A DNA stretch of 64,000 nucleotides from Luminiphilus sp051201685 (GTDB taxonomy: Bacteria; Pseudomonadota; Gammaproteobacteria; Pseudomonadales; Halieaceae). This document shows positions 28,824 through 37,194 of the stretch, in pieces. The notes beneath the pieces are model-generated. The model was not told where the DNA came from. It saw only the letters and a program-made list of their open reading frames with translations, and ran no database searches. Every line of letters begins with the position of its first letter. The stretch's first letter is position 1. The DNA lies in NCBI RefSeq assembly GCF_051201685.1, contig NZ_CP179213.1:806001-870000 (forward strand), written 5' to 3'. The translations under genes were made by a program, and so were the position numbers.

Positions 28824-29837
28824 TTGGCGAGTAGAAATCAATTTGAGGTTTTTGGGGTTGATGTCCGCGATTATGGTCAGCTGTGGCTTCTCGCTTGGCG
28901 TGATTTCTTGTTTGGTGATGATTCTCCCGTTCGCAGTGCCTTAGATTCTCAGGTCACTCTTAGGCACTCAGACGGAACATCGGCGTGTTATCAGGCGAGT
29001 ACCCGGGTTGAGGGTGGAAGTGCATTCTCTCAGGCCTATGCGATTCCCGAGGACCTTGTTTTAACTCGTAGTCTTTCGCTTCCCTCTATTGCCGAGGCAG
29101 ATCTCGAGGCTGCGCTGCATTTGGAGATTGCTGCTTGTTCACCTTTTAGTGCTGACGATACTGCGTCAGGTTGGCGCATCACTCGAGGTGCAGACAAACG
29201 AACGCTGACCGTTGATCTGGTCATTGCTTCACGCACCGCCGTCATGGGATTTCTCGGTGAACACTTCACCCTAACTGACCCCAGCGAGCCTGAGGTTTGG
29301 GCAGAGACTGGCAGTCACTGGGTTAGGCTGCGGGGGTTTGGCGAGGAGCCCCGAGAAGCTGATTATCGTCGTCGCATCATTCGATCTGGGCTCTTACTCA
29401 CACTCTGCCTCGGCGTGTTTTTACTTATGGCTGGCCTGTCCGTCATCATGTCAGGACGGGAGCTGGCGGCGTTAGAGGCGCTGCGCGACGAGGCTTCATT
29501 GGAGGCGCGTAGTGCGATAGCGTCGCGGGATCAGCTGGCCGCCACGAACGCGGCTATTGTTGAGCTCAATAAACTGAGTTTGCTTTTGCCCAATCCGCAG
29601 CCAGAAATCCACCGACTTACGCTGTTGTTGCCCGACTCCGCCTATGTGACGCAGTTCACTCAAGAGGGGCGTTCGATTCGGTTGCGTGGGCGTGGCACTG
29701 ATGCAGCATCATTGCAGCAAGCGATGACCGAAGAGTCAGCTTTTAAGCAAGTGACCGCCCCTCAAGCGATCAGTCGAGTCGGCAACACAGGTCTTGAGCA
29801 ATTTTTTCTCGATATACAGCTGAAGGTGGTGCCGTGA
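28824..29837 (+). CDS. gspL: Type II secretion assembly protein GspL-like
   Basis: About 337 residues. An N-terminal cytoplasmic part of about 185 residues is followed by one transmembrane helix (LLLTLCLGVFLLMAGLSVIM) and a periplasmic coiled coil plus ferredoxin-like end (ALEALRDEASLEARSA, LLPDSAYVTQF). This is the GspL/PilN-like layout; the cytoplasmic part is short and divergent, so it is assigned mainly by position between gspK and gspM. The start is TTG at 28824, with a purine-rich GGGGG just upstream. The stop overlaps gspM by GTGA. Confidence 0.75.
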   Translation: MASRNQFEVFGVDVRDYGQLWLLAWRDFLFGDDSPVRSALDSQVTLRHSDGTSACYQASTRVEGGSAFSQAYAIPEDLVLTRSLSLPSIAEADLEAALHLEIAACSPFSADDTASGWRITRGADKRTLTVDLVIASRTAVMGFLGEHFTLTDPSEPEVWAETGSHWVRLRGFGEEPREADYRRRIIRSGLLLTLCLGVFLLMAGLSVIMSGRELAALEALRDEASLEARSAIASRDQLAATNAAIVELNKLSLLLPNPQPEIHRLTLLLPDSAYVTQFTQEGRSIRLRGRGTDAASLQQAMTEESAFKQVTAPQAISRVGNTGLEQFFLDIQLKVVP

Positions 29838-30400
29838 GACTGTGGGTGCAAGTACATCGTCGCAGCGCCATACTAGTGATGCTCACTTTCGCTGTGCCGT
29901 TATATTTATTTGCGGTGGCGATGGGAGCCATGCTGTCGACCCGGGGTGAATATCGCGAAGAAATTAGCAGCATTGAGCCCCGTGTGGCTAGGATGCAGGG
30001 GCTCATTGCGAAAGAGGAACAAATTCAACAATCTCTGGCAGGGGTTAACACGGTCGTTGCAGACCATATCTACCCTGAAAGCTCTGCTGCCGAGGCGGTT
30101 GCAGCTTCCTTGCAGGCCGAAGCTCGTCGAATTCTCTCTAATGCGGGTATGAACATTACCAACAGCCAGGTTTTGAGGCCGCGCAAACGAGATCAATTTG
30201 ACTATGTAGCCGTGAAAATCGTCGCTAGGGGCACCCTAGCCCAGTTAGACCAAGGACTGTCCGAGCTGGATCAATTCCGTCCTGTTATCTTTGTTGAGTC
30301 ACTTGACGCATTTCCCAATCGGCGACGTCGCAAACAAGAGACAGCAACGCAGGTGCTAACCGTTTCCCTGCAATTGCTATCTTTGAGGTCTGTGTTGTGA
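29834..30400 (+). CDS. gspM: Type II secretion assembly protein GspM-like
   Basis: About 188 residues with one N-terminal membrane helix (LVMLTFAVPLYLFAVAMGAM), a coiled-coil stretch and a compact C-terminal domain. Assigned as GspM (T2SSM_b type) by topology and position. It begins with GTG overlapping the gspL stop and ends with GTGA overlapping the next gene. GspM pairs with GspL in the inner-membrane platform. Confidence 0.75.
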   Translation: MRLWVQVHRRSAILVMLTFAVPLYLFAVAMGAMLSTRGEYREEISSIEPRVARMQGLIAKEEQIQQSLAGVNTVVADHIYPESSAAEAVAASLQAEARRILSNAGMNITNSQVLRPRKRDQFDYVAVKIVARGTLAQLDQGLSELDQFRPVIFVESLDAFPNRRRRKQETATQVLTVSLQLLSLRSVL

Positions 30401-31047
30401 CAGGGCTAAAATCATGGATAACTCGTTACCAGATTCAACAAAATCCGTTGAAAACTGAAAGACGAATCGAGCTAGCTGTTCTTGTGCTGCTGGCTTTATT
30501 TGTGACCAGTGCAGTGTTCAGTGGCTTGCGTTCACTGGCGAATAGTGAGCCTGATCCCGTGTTTCCCTCGGCCGACTCGTTGGCAGTGCAGGCGCTAAAC
30601 TTAGACGCAGGTCTCACTGCGGAGCAGGCCGCAGAAATTTTGAGCCGACCTTTGTTTTGGCAGAGCCGCAGGCCTCTTGTGCCGCCACCGAAGGTTGTGG
30701 CGAAACCCAAACCCAAAGCCCCAAAAAAGCTCAAAGGTGTCGTGCTCATGGGCGTTTACGGTGCAGGTGATGGTTTGGGGTTGATTGCTACGGTTGATGG
30801 CGTGTTTAGCCGGATCAGTAAAGGTCAGTCGGTAAAGGGCTGGAAGTTCAGTGATTATGAAGACGGTGCAGCGGTCTTCGTGAGTGGCGGCAAAAAGTCA
30901 GTGCTCCCCTTGGAGCTGACAGCGCCTAGCGTGAAAATTGTGGCGGTGCCTAAAGCCAATAATTCCTTGGCAAAAGAATCCATTGAAGCAAACAGCCCTG
31001 AGGAGGATGGCGGTGGCGGCCTCACTTTCGGTGGTTCATCGAAATGA
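30397..31047 (+). CDS. gspC: GspC/XpsN-like secretion protein (HR domain)
   Basis: About 216 residues: a short cytoplasmic start, a membrane helix near residues 25-45 (IELAVLVLLALFVTSAVF), and a homology-region-like domain. The ILSRPLFWQSRRP motif, a Pro/Lys linker and KLKGVVLMGVYG...GLIATVDGVFSRISKGQSV make up that domain. No PDZ domain follows; the C terminus is Glu/Gly-rich. This matches XpsN of Xanthomonas, which plays the GspC role of linking platform and secretin. The GTG start overlaps gspM. Confidence 0.75.
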   Translation: MTGLKSWITRYQIQQNPLKTERRIELAVLVLLALFVTSAVFSGLRSLANSEPDPVFPSADSLAVQALNLDAGLTAEQAAEILSRPLFWQSRRPLVPPPKVVAKPKPKAPKKLKGVVLMGVYGAGDGLGLIATVDGVFSRISKGQSVKGWKFSDYEDGAAVFVSGGKKSVLPLELTAPSVKIVAVPKANNSLAKESIEANSPEEDGGGGLTFGGSSK

Positions 31048-31348
31048 ACAGTAAAAAAGGAAGTTCATGCGACAGATATATGTACTTAGCACATCGTCAT
31101 TTGCGTCAATGCTGTTCGGCGGTAGTTTGAATGATGAAGCAACGCAATAACCTTGCGAATGCTTGGGAAGAGCTTTTGCAGTGATGATTAAGCAGCGTAG
31201 AGCGCGTCCTCTGTATCATCAGTCTGTTAGGGCAACTTAAAAATGATTACACAGGATTACAAAGATTAAAAATTATTAGAGACCAGGGTAAATCACGGTT
31301 AACCGCCACTGGCCACTGTTAGGCAGCGTCCAACAAGAGATAGTAAGT
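31048..31348 (+). other. Intergenic region before gspD
   Basis: This 301-bp gap breaks the tightly overlapping gsp operon just before the secretin gene. It contains a possible 27-codon ORF (31067-31150) and an A/T-rich stretch at about 31230-31280 that could hold a separate gspD promoter; I cannot fix -35 and -10 boxes. No terminator-like hairpin with a T tract is evident. Confidence 0.5.
31067..31150 (+). CDS. Possible 27-residue small ORF
   Basis: ATG 31067 is preceded by AAAGGAAG at good spacing and opens a 27-codon frame ending at TAA 31148-31150. The peptide (starts MRQIYVLSTSSF) is mildly hydrophobic. Only the ribosome site and the frame support it; it may be a chance ORF. Confidence 0.2.
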   Translation: MRQIYVLSTSSFASMLFGGSLNDEATQ

Positions 31349-33583
31349 ATGGAACACAAACAAAAGACATCAACAAAGCGAGGGGTGCCGGGGTTGCGTA
31401 ATTCCCCGGTGAGCACTTCAATTCTGCTGGTGCTGGTGGCTTCCGTAATGGGATGCGCCGATATGAGCACCAAAGCGCCCGCTAATAAAGCGATCGACGC
31501 AGACGAACCCTTAGCCCAATCGGCATCGTCCTTAGCGAAGGGGGAAATAGAGCCCGATGAAGTGGTGGATGCCGAAGCCATCAAATACCGAGGTAATGAT
31601 CAGGTTGTCGGCTTGCCTCCGGCGAGGGACCCGATCAGCTTTGTCGGAGACGCGGTTGCTTTGAGTTTTGAAAATGCGCCTTTGAGCGAGGTTACACACG
31701 CGATACTCTCCGACGTTCTAGGCATCGATTACCTGGTCGATGGGCCCATTCCCGGTGAGGTAACGTTACGTACTAGAACGCCGATTGAGCGTGACCAGTT
31801 GCTGTCGGTGCTTGAATCTTTACTGAAAGCTAACAATGTGTTGCTCATTCGAGGCCGAGACAACCGCTTTATTGTAAGCAGCTCCCAGGCGGCGGCCCAG
31901 TTGGTGCCCCGCGTTGTCAGCCGTGACGAGCAGGTTGCCGGCTACTCTACGATGGTGGTTCCGCTGCAGTACATCAGTGCAGGGGGTATGGCTGAAATCC
32001 TTAAGCCTCTGGCCGAAGAAAAAGCCTTTGTACGAGTCGACAATACGCGCAACCTGTTAATGCTTGCGGGCACCCAGGCCCAGCTCACGGGATGGCTTGA
32101 AATTATCGAGACTTTTGATGTGGACATGCTCGAAGGAATGTCAGTCGGGCTTTTTCCGTTGCAATACAGCGGCGTCGAAGAGCTGGTCGAAGCGCTAAAC
32201 CAGTTGCTCACAGAGGCCTCTGCCGAAGAGGGCGCTGGGGGGCTGACTGATATCGTTCGGGTTATGCCCTTCGTCCGCCTCAACAGTGTGATGGTAATTA
32301 CACCAAGAGCACACTATCTCGACAGGATGGAAATCTGGATTGAGCGATTAGATCGAGCACCCGAGAATGGCGCCGAAAAACGCTTGTATGTGTACCCCGT
32401 GCAAAATACCACGGCCAGTCGCTTGGCGATGCTGCTCACCAGTATTTATTCTGGAGGCTCGCAAAGTGGCGGTGGCCGTTCAGCCTTAGATAACCGCAAT
32501 ACGGCGCCGGGCATGAATCAGGAGAGCATCGGTGGGGGCAACTCTCGAGGCGGGGTAGGGCGCAACGGTAACAACAATAACCGTCGAACCGGTTCTGGCT
32601 CTCGTGGCGGGAACGGGGGCGGTACAACGGTGTCGGCGTTGCAGCTTGATGCTGGCAACGGCGATGGTAACAACGAAGTCGCCGAGGTTCGGGTCGTTGC
32701 AGACGAAGAAAACAACTCCTTGATGATTTATTCCACGGGCATGCAATACAAAACCATAAAAGCCGCCGTCGAAAAGCTCGACGTACCGCCAACCCAAGTG
32801 TTAATTGAAGCGAGTATTGTGGAGGTTACGTTAAACGATCAGCTGAAGTACGGATTGGAATGGACGTTTAATAACCAGCTAGGAGGCTCAGATTATTCTG
32901 GTATTGGTGTGATTTCCGACGGTCAGTTCAACTTTGGCGGCGCTGAGGGTGCCGTGGCACAGCTGGCTCAAGGGTTTAGTTATACCGTTTCGGGTGGGAA
33001 CGGCGTGGTGGCGGTACTCAAAGCGTTGGCCACAGAATCACTGGTGAATGTGATTTCCACACCTTCAGTCATGGTACTTGATAATAATGTAGCCACGATT
33101 CAGGTAGGAGATCAGGTACCCATCAATAGCGGTTCAACCATCGCCCCCGGCGGTAACACCATTCAAAACGTTAGTTACAAAGACACTGGAGTGCAGTTAA
33201 CGGTGCGCCCGTCGGTGAATGCGGGCGGTTTGGTGACTTTGGACGTACTTCAGACTGTGACCGACGTTGGCAATATTGATGTCACCGGCAATCGACGCTT
33301 TTTGGAGCGCAGTATTGAAAGCCGGGTAGCCGTGCGCTCGGGTGAGTCAGTTGTCCTGGGCGGTCTAATCCGGGAGAACGCCTCTAATAACGAAAATGGT
33401 GTGCCCTGGTTACACAAGGCGCCGATTATTGGGCCCTTGTTTGGCACCACAGAAAAGATCCGAGACCGAACTGAACTGCTGGTGATTCTCACGCCTAGGG
33501 CGTTGTATAACGATGAGGAGCTCCGTCAGGCCAGCGACGAAATGCGGGATCAAATCAGAAATTTCGAATTAATTGAGCAATAA
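31349..33583 (+). CDS. gspD: Type II secretion outer-membrane secretin GspD
   Basis: This 744-residue protein forms the outer-membrane channel. It has a lipoprotein-type signal (lipobox VMGC, Cys36), which is unusual for most GspD but occurs in some Xps-type secretins. N0-N3 domains (LSFENAPLSEVTHAIL; TMVVPLQYISAGGMAEIL; GLFPLQYSGVEELVEAL; YVYPVQNTTASRLAML) precede the secretin domain (NVISTPSVMVLDNN, VQLTVRPSVNAGGLVTLDV, RTELLVILTPR). A Gly/Asn/Ser/Arg-rich insert of about 60 residues interrupts the last N domain near residues 370-430. The Shine-Dalgarno is weak. It is the last gsp gene in the cluster. Confidence 0.95.
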   Translation: MEHKQKTSTKRGVPGLRNSPVSTSILLVLVASVMGCADMSTKAPANKAIDADEPLAQSASSLAKGEIEPDEVVDAEAIKYRGNDQVVGLPPARDPISFVGDAVALSFENAPLSEVTHAILSDVLGIDYLVDGPIPGEVTLRTRTPIERDQLLSVLESLLKANNVLLIRGRDNRFIVSSSQAAAQLVPRVVSRDEQVAGYSTMVVPLQYISAGGMAEILKPLAEEKAFVRVDNTRNLLMLAGTQAQLTGWLEIIETFDVDMLEGMSVGLFPLQYSGVEELVEALNQLLTEASAEEGAGGLTDIVRVMPFVRLNSVMVITPRAHYLDRMEIWIERLDRAPENGAEKRLYVYPVQNTTASRLAMLLTSIYSGGSQSGGGRSALDNRNTAPGMNQESIGGGNSRGGVGRNGNNNNRRTGSGSRGGNGGGTTVSALQLDAGNGDGNNEVAEVRVVADEENNSLMIYSTGMQYKTIKAAVEKLDVPPTQVLIEASIVEVTLNDQLKYGLEWTFNNQLGGSDYSGIGVISDGQFNFGGAEGAVAQLAQGFSYTVSGGNGVVAVLKALATESLVNVISTPSVMVLDNNVATIQVGDQVPINSGSTIAPGGNTIQNVSYKDTGVQLTVRPSVNAGGLVTLDVLQTVTDVGNIDVTGNRRFLERSIESRVAVRSGESVVLGGLIRENASNNENGVPWLHKAPIIGPLFGTTEKIRDRTELLVILTPRALYNDEELRQASDEMRDQIRNFELIEQ

Positions 33584-33594
33584 TTAACTTTTTT

Positions 33595-34071
33595 ATGTTG
33601 GTAAAAATTGTGACTTTTCAGTGGAATAAGAAGGGTTTTGAATCGTCAAAGTTACTGAAATCAGTGATTTTTGGGCTGATTTTAGGGGTCATGGCAGGTT
33701 GTTCTGCCCCTAGAGATCTTGCTGGATCAGAAAATAATGTTTTGATTCAAAGGGTTAGCGAGCGTTGGCGGTGTTTGGAGCGAAATGACTACGCGTGTGC
33801 GTATCAATACCTTTCTCCAAGCTATCGCGAGGTGTTTAGCTATGAAATGTACCGTAGCCGGTACTTTTCAAACCTTGAGCGAGTGTTGACAGGGGTCAAA
33901 GTGGTTGCCTATGATCGCAATGCAGCTGTAGCGAGTGTGAGGGTCGGGGTCATGTCCATGCCTCTCAAAACTATGTCTTCAGCTTCGCGGGCCAACGTGG
34001 CTACGCCAGCAGTTATTTCTGAAGCATGGCTTTGGAGTAATGGAACATGGTGGTATCACGAGGGCTTGTAG
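33595..34071 (+). CDS. Small lipoprotein of unknown function after gspD
   Basis: This 158-residue protein has a hydrophobic signal ending in the lipobox GVMAGC, so it should be lipidated and released from the inner membrane. The mature part (RWRCLERNDYACAYQYLSPSYREVFS, then a Trp/Tyr-rich end) looks like a small NTF2-like alpha/beta domain with two Cys near its start. The start is uncertain: ATG 33595 has no Shine-Dalgarno, and internal TTG or GTG codons would give shorter leaders. It lies 11 bp after gspD, so it may be cotranscribed. It could be a pilotin-like partner of the secretin, but this is only a guess from position and lipidation. Confidence 0.7.
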   Translation: MLVKIVTFQWNKKGFESSKLLKSVIFGLILGVMAGCSAPRDLAGSENNVLIQRVSERWRCLERNDYACAYQYLSPSYREVFSYEMYRSRYFSNLERVLTGVKVVAYDRNAAVASVRVGVMSMPLKTMSSASRANVATPAVISEAWLWSNGTWWYHEGL

Positions 34072-34148
34072 GACTGGTGGTGTTAACAGCTGGCTGCAGC
34101 TAGTGTAGCGCTAGCACAATGAACCTTAGGTTTACGTGAAAAAAAAAC

Positions 34149-34163
34149 AGACTTTAGGAGTCT
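34149..34163 (+). promoter_or_regulatory. Possible hairpin covering a ribosome binding site
   Basis: AGACT (34149-34153) and AGTCT (34159-34163) can pair around loop TTAGG. The Shine-Dalgarno AGGAG (34156-34160) of the 606-residue gene lies partly in the loop and partly in the 3' arm, so the helix could reduce access to it. The stem is only 5 bp and may be unstable. Confidence 0.25.
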
Positions 34164-34166
34164 CCT

Positions 34167-35987
34167 ATGAAGCAGTTTCAACAGTACGGATTGGCAGCAG
34201 CGGTGGCATCAATTGCTGCTGGGTCGATCGCAGTAAACGCAACAGAAGTATCCAAGTCAGAAGCTGGTGACTTGGCAATCATTCCGTACTACACCGTTCT
34301 GGACGGTAAGAATACGGGTATGCACATCATCAACACAACCGATAGCACGCAGGTTGTAAAAGTACGGCTGCGTCGTGGTGCAGATTCAAAAGACGCACTG
34401 GACTTCAACATCGTCATGTCTCCTCGAGATGAGTGGACCGCCAACATTGGTGCGGGTGGCGATAATGGTGTTTTGGTCACCACCAACGATACAACTTGTA
34501 CAGTTCCTGAGTTTCCTGCAGGTGGTGCTTCAATGCCTGACACTTACGCTGAAGGCGCAACTGAAGGTTACGTAGAAATCATTGCCATGGGACAGCCGTT
34601 GAACGAAGACATGGGTCTGGCTGTAGCTGCAGAGCATGGCAAAACGGGTGTTCCAGCAAGTTGTGCGCTTGTTCGAGAGCATTTTTACCGAGTGGCTCCT
34701 ACTAACGTTGCAAATCCGTCGGTTAGGGGTGTGCACACTTCTAGCCTGCTGAGTTCAGGCGTGTGTAGTGCAACTGCTGTGGCTGCCGCCACTGCTGGTC
34801 AACTTTGCAATGATTCTGCGGACGCGATTGCTCTCGGTGGCTCATATATTGGTGCTGGAGAGTCTGACTCGGATAAGGCCATAGCTGCTTACAACCTTTC
34901 TGTGCTTGGCACACCAGCCCCGGCGGCATTGAAGGTGTCTTACTTCGTTACCGATTCATCAGGTGGTCTTGAAGCCGGAGACAATGCTTTCATGGTGGAA
35001 GGCTTTGCTGGTGGCCCAATGGCCACTAACCAGCAGCCATTGTCTTTTGGTACGGCGGGTAAGCTTCAGTACGATCCACTAAACTTCGAACTGCCTAACC
35101 TAGCTTACGGTGCTTATCCTTCGTCGGTAGGTGCACGGCAAGCCGCTGGCGCGCAACCTTTATCACCCATTGGTAGTGGCGCTATGTTCGAAGAGCTGCG
35201 AGCAGCAATCGACACTAACGCATTGATCAATGACTGGGCTGCGTTTGAGACTGCTGACGGTACTGTTGCGACCGATTGGGTTGTTACTCTTCCAGGTCAG
35301 TACGCGATGAATAACCCCATTTGTGACTTGTACGATTCATACACATCCGCGGCAACAGCCTGTAAGTTTAAGGCGAAAGCTACAGACATAGTTGGCTTCA
35401 TCAGCAGTGCTGGTGTGCTGGATGACGACGAGTTGCCGCTGGTTCTGGCTTCTAACGTTGCAGATAGCAATACCGGTGAAAACTCACGGTTGTTGCTCTG
35501 GGATCGTGAAGAGCAAAGCTTGAACGGTAGCGATCCAGTGTCGCAAGATGGTCTAGGGTTCTCGCCAGGCGGTAGCGCTGGAGACCCAACCGAGGTTGCT
35601 TACCTTAACCGTGAAGTTAACGTTCTGGTTTTTGGTGCTGCGGACTCTGACGGTGTACTTGGCTCTGCTGAACTTCAATCCGAAGAGTACGGGCTGAAAG
35701 TTGTGGCAACTCCAGATGGTGGTGATCGTGGATGGGCTCAGCTCACTATCGATCCTCTGAATGCTGCACCAGGACTGTGGTCTGTTGGTACGGACGCACC
35801 TGACGACAATGAAGACGTAGATCCAAACGCGACAAATGGATTTGGTGAAATCACTGATCTGCCTGTTGCCGGTCATACGATGGCAATTGGTTTCGCTGTT
35901 TGGGAGCGATCTTTCGCTGACCAAGCGGGTAACTACAGTCGTATGGTTGAGCACTCAACCATTACTTCTGCAGGGTCTACTCGTTAA
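34167..35987 (+). CDS. Large exported protein of unknown function
   Basis: This 606-residue protein has a Sec signal (residues 1-25, MKQFQQYGLAAAVASIAAGS, cleavage likely after VNA). The mature protein is Ala/Gly/Asp-rich and beta-like, with scattered paired Cys (TTCTVPEF, PASCALV, SGVCSA, NPICDLYDSY, TACKF) that could form disulfides. Motifs such as KSEAGDLAIIPYYTVLDGK and HIINTTDSTQVVKVRLRRG open it. I do not recognise a family. A near-perfect Shine-Dalgarno and a strong terminator suggest high expression. It lies close to the type II secretion cluster, so a secreted or surface-associated role is plausible but unproven. The following PpiC isomerase could help fold it. Confidence 0.85.
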   Translation: MKQFQQYGLAAAVASIAAGSIAVNATEVSKSEAGDLAIIPYYTVLDGKNTGMHIINTTDSTQVVKVRLRRGADSKDALDFNIVMSPRDEWTANIGAGGDNGVLVTTNDTTCTVPEFPAGGASMPDTYAEGATEGYVEIIAMGQPLNEDMGLAVAAEHGKTGVPASCALVREHFYRVAPTNVANPSVRGVHTSSLLSSGVCSATAVAAATAGQLCNDSADAIALGGSYIGAGESDSDKAIAAYNLSVLGTPAPAALKVSYFVTDSSGGLEAGDNAFMVEGFAGGPMATNQQPLSFGTAGKLQYDPLNFELPNLAYGAYPSSVGARQAAGAQPLSPIGSGAMFEELRAAIDTNALINDWAAFETADGTVATDWVVTLPGQYAMNNPICDLYDSYTSAATACKFKAKATDIVGFISSAGVLDDDELPLVLASNVADSNTGENSRLLLWDREEQSLNGSDPVSQDGLGFSPGGSAGDPTEVAYLNREVNVLVFGAADSDGVLGSAELQSEEYGLKVVATPDGGDRGWAQLTIDPLNAAPGLWSVGTDAPDDNEDVDPNATNGFGEITDLPVAGHTMAIGFAVWERSFADQAGNYSRMVEHSTITSAGSTR

Positions 35988-36007
35988 GCTCTAGCGAAAA
36001 AGTACCG

Positions 36008-36039
36008 AAAGCCGACCCGTGAGGGTCGGCTTTTTTTTT
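36008..36039 (+). terminator. Strong Rho-independent terminator
   Basis: GCCGACCC (36011-36018) and GGGTCGGC (36023-36030) form a perfect stem with a GTGA loop, followed by nine T residues, with an A run before it. It lies 20 bp past the stop of the 606-residue gene. Confidence 0.95.
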
Positions 36040-36062
36040 GAAATTTTTATGGTGTCTAGGCG

Positions 36063-37001
36063 ATGAATAGCTCAGTTAATTTTGTCTCAGGTGTAAGCAA
36101 GTATGTGGGTGGTGTGCTATGCGTTGTCCTTACTTCATTAGTCACTTTATCTTCAATTGCCTCGGATGATTCAGCTATTGCTGCTTATGACGGGCTCAGC
36201 ATTGGGGCTAAAGAATTAGCGTTTATTGTTAAATATGCGCCGCCGAGTGTTCAACAAGAAGTAAAAGTCAATCCTGCTGCGCGATACGAGCTATTGGCGA
36301 ATGCTATTGTAACCAAGCGCATTTTTCGTCAATTGGAGACGCTTAATAAAGGCGCAGACCAAGACGACTACTTAAGATTACAGTTTAAAATTCTTGAGCT
36401 AGCACGAGAGTTCGATCGCAAGCTGTTTCAAAGAGATCTGGTAATACCAAATTTTGACGCCGTTGCTGAGGAGCGTTATCGGACCACAGGCAAAGACATT
36501 GCAAGGAAGCCTGAAACACGGTTGCTATCGCATATTCTGCTTTTATGCACGGAACAATGTGACGTTGAAATAAAGCAAGCCGAGTTGACACGTTTGAGAG
36601 ATCGATTAATCGCCGGCGAGTCGTTCTCTGATCTTGCTGCAGAATTTTCTCAAGACCCGGGCAGTCGGCAGCGGGGTGGGCGTCTTAGTCGACCTATTGC
36701 TTTGGAGGATGTTGGTGTCGATGAAACGTTTCGAGAAACGGCTTTTTCATTGTCTGAAGCCGGTGACATTAGTGAAATCGTTCGTAGTCAGTTTGGTTTT
36801 CATATCATGCGGCTAGAGAAGGTTAATCCTTCTCGTTTGTACACCTTTGAAGAGGCGAAACCTGCTCTGCTTAAAGAGATAGAGCAGCGTTTCCGTCAAG
36901 ATGCCTACAAGGCCTATTTTTTGTCGCTTGGCCCTGGTGATGAGATGGAGATCGACTACCAAGCTTTAGAGAGCTTGCTAGGCCCGTTAATCGACTCCTA
37001 G
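36063..37001 (+). CDS. Periplasmic PpiC-type peptidyl-prolyl isomerase
   Basis: This 312-residue protein has an N-terminal hydrophobic export signal (about residues 8-36). A helical region follows, then a parvulin-type rotamase domain at about 150-250. Its markers include RLLSHILL, SDLAAEFSQDPGSRQRGGRLSRP and QFGFHIMRLEKV. It should catalyse cis-trans proline isomerisation and act as a chaperone in the periplasm. It follows the terminator of the 606-residue exported protein by 24 bp; read-through could link them. It is separate from the usual surA/ppiD loci. Confidence 0.85.
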   Translation: MNSSVNFVSGVSKYVGGVLCVVLTSLVTLSSIASDDSAIAAYDGLSIGAKELAFIVKYAPPSVQQEVKVNPAARYELLANAIVTKRIFRQLETLNKGADQDDYLRLQFKILELAREFDRKLFQRDLVIPNFDAVAEERYRTTGKDIARKPETRLLSHILLLCTEQCDVEIKQAELTRLRDRLIAGESFSDLAAEFSQDPGSRQRGGRLSRPIALEDVGVDETFRETAFSLSEAGDISEIVRSQFGFHIMRLEKVNPSRLYTFEEAKPALLKEIEQRFRQDAYKAYFLSLGPGDEMEIDYQALESLLGPLIDS

Positions 37002-37194
37002 GGCCATTACCCCAGTGATTAAGCACAAAGCGAGTCGCGTATGAGTAAGAGGAGGCATGACCTTCCACACTTGTGCCATGGCGCAGACAAGTCCCTGGTT
37101 TTTTGAGTAGCATTGGAACGAGGATTACTGGCAAGTTTGAGTAAGGCAAACCGGACTAAAGCGCTGAATATTGTTGTAGGCAACAGTTTTAGCT

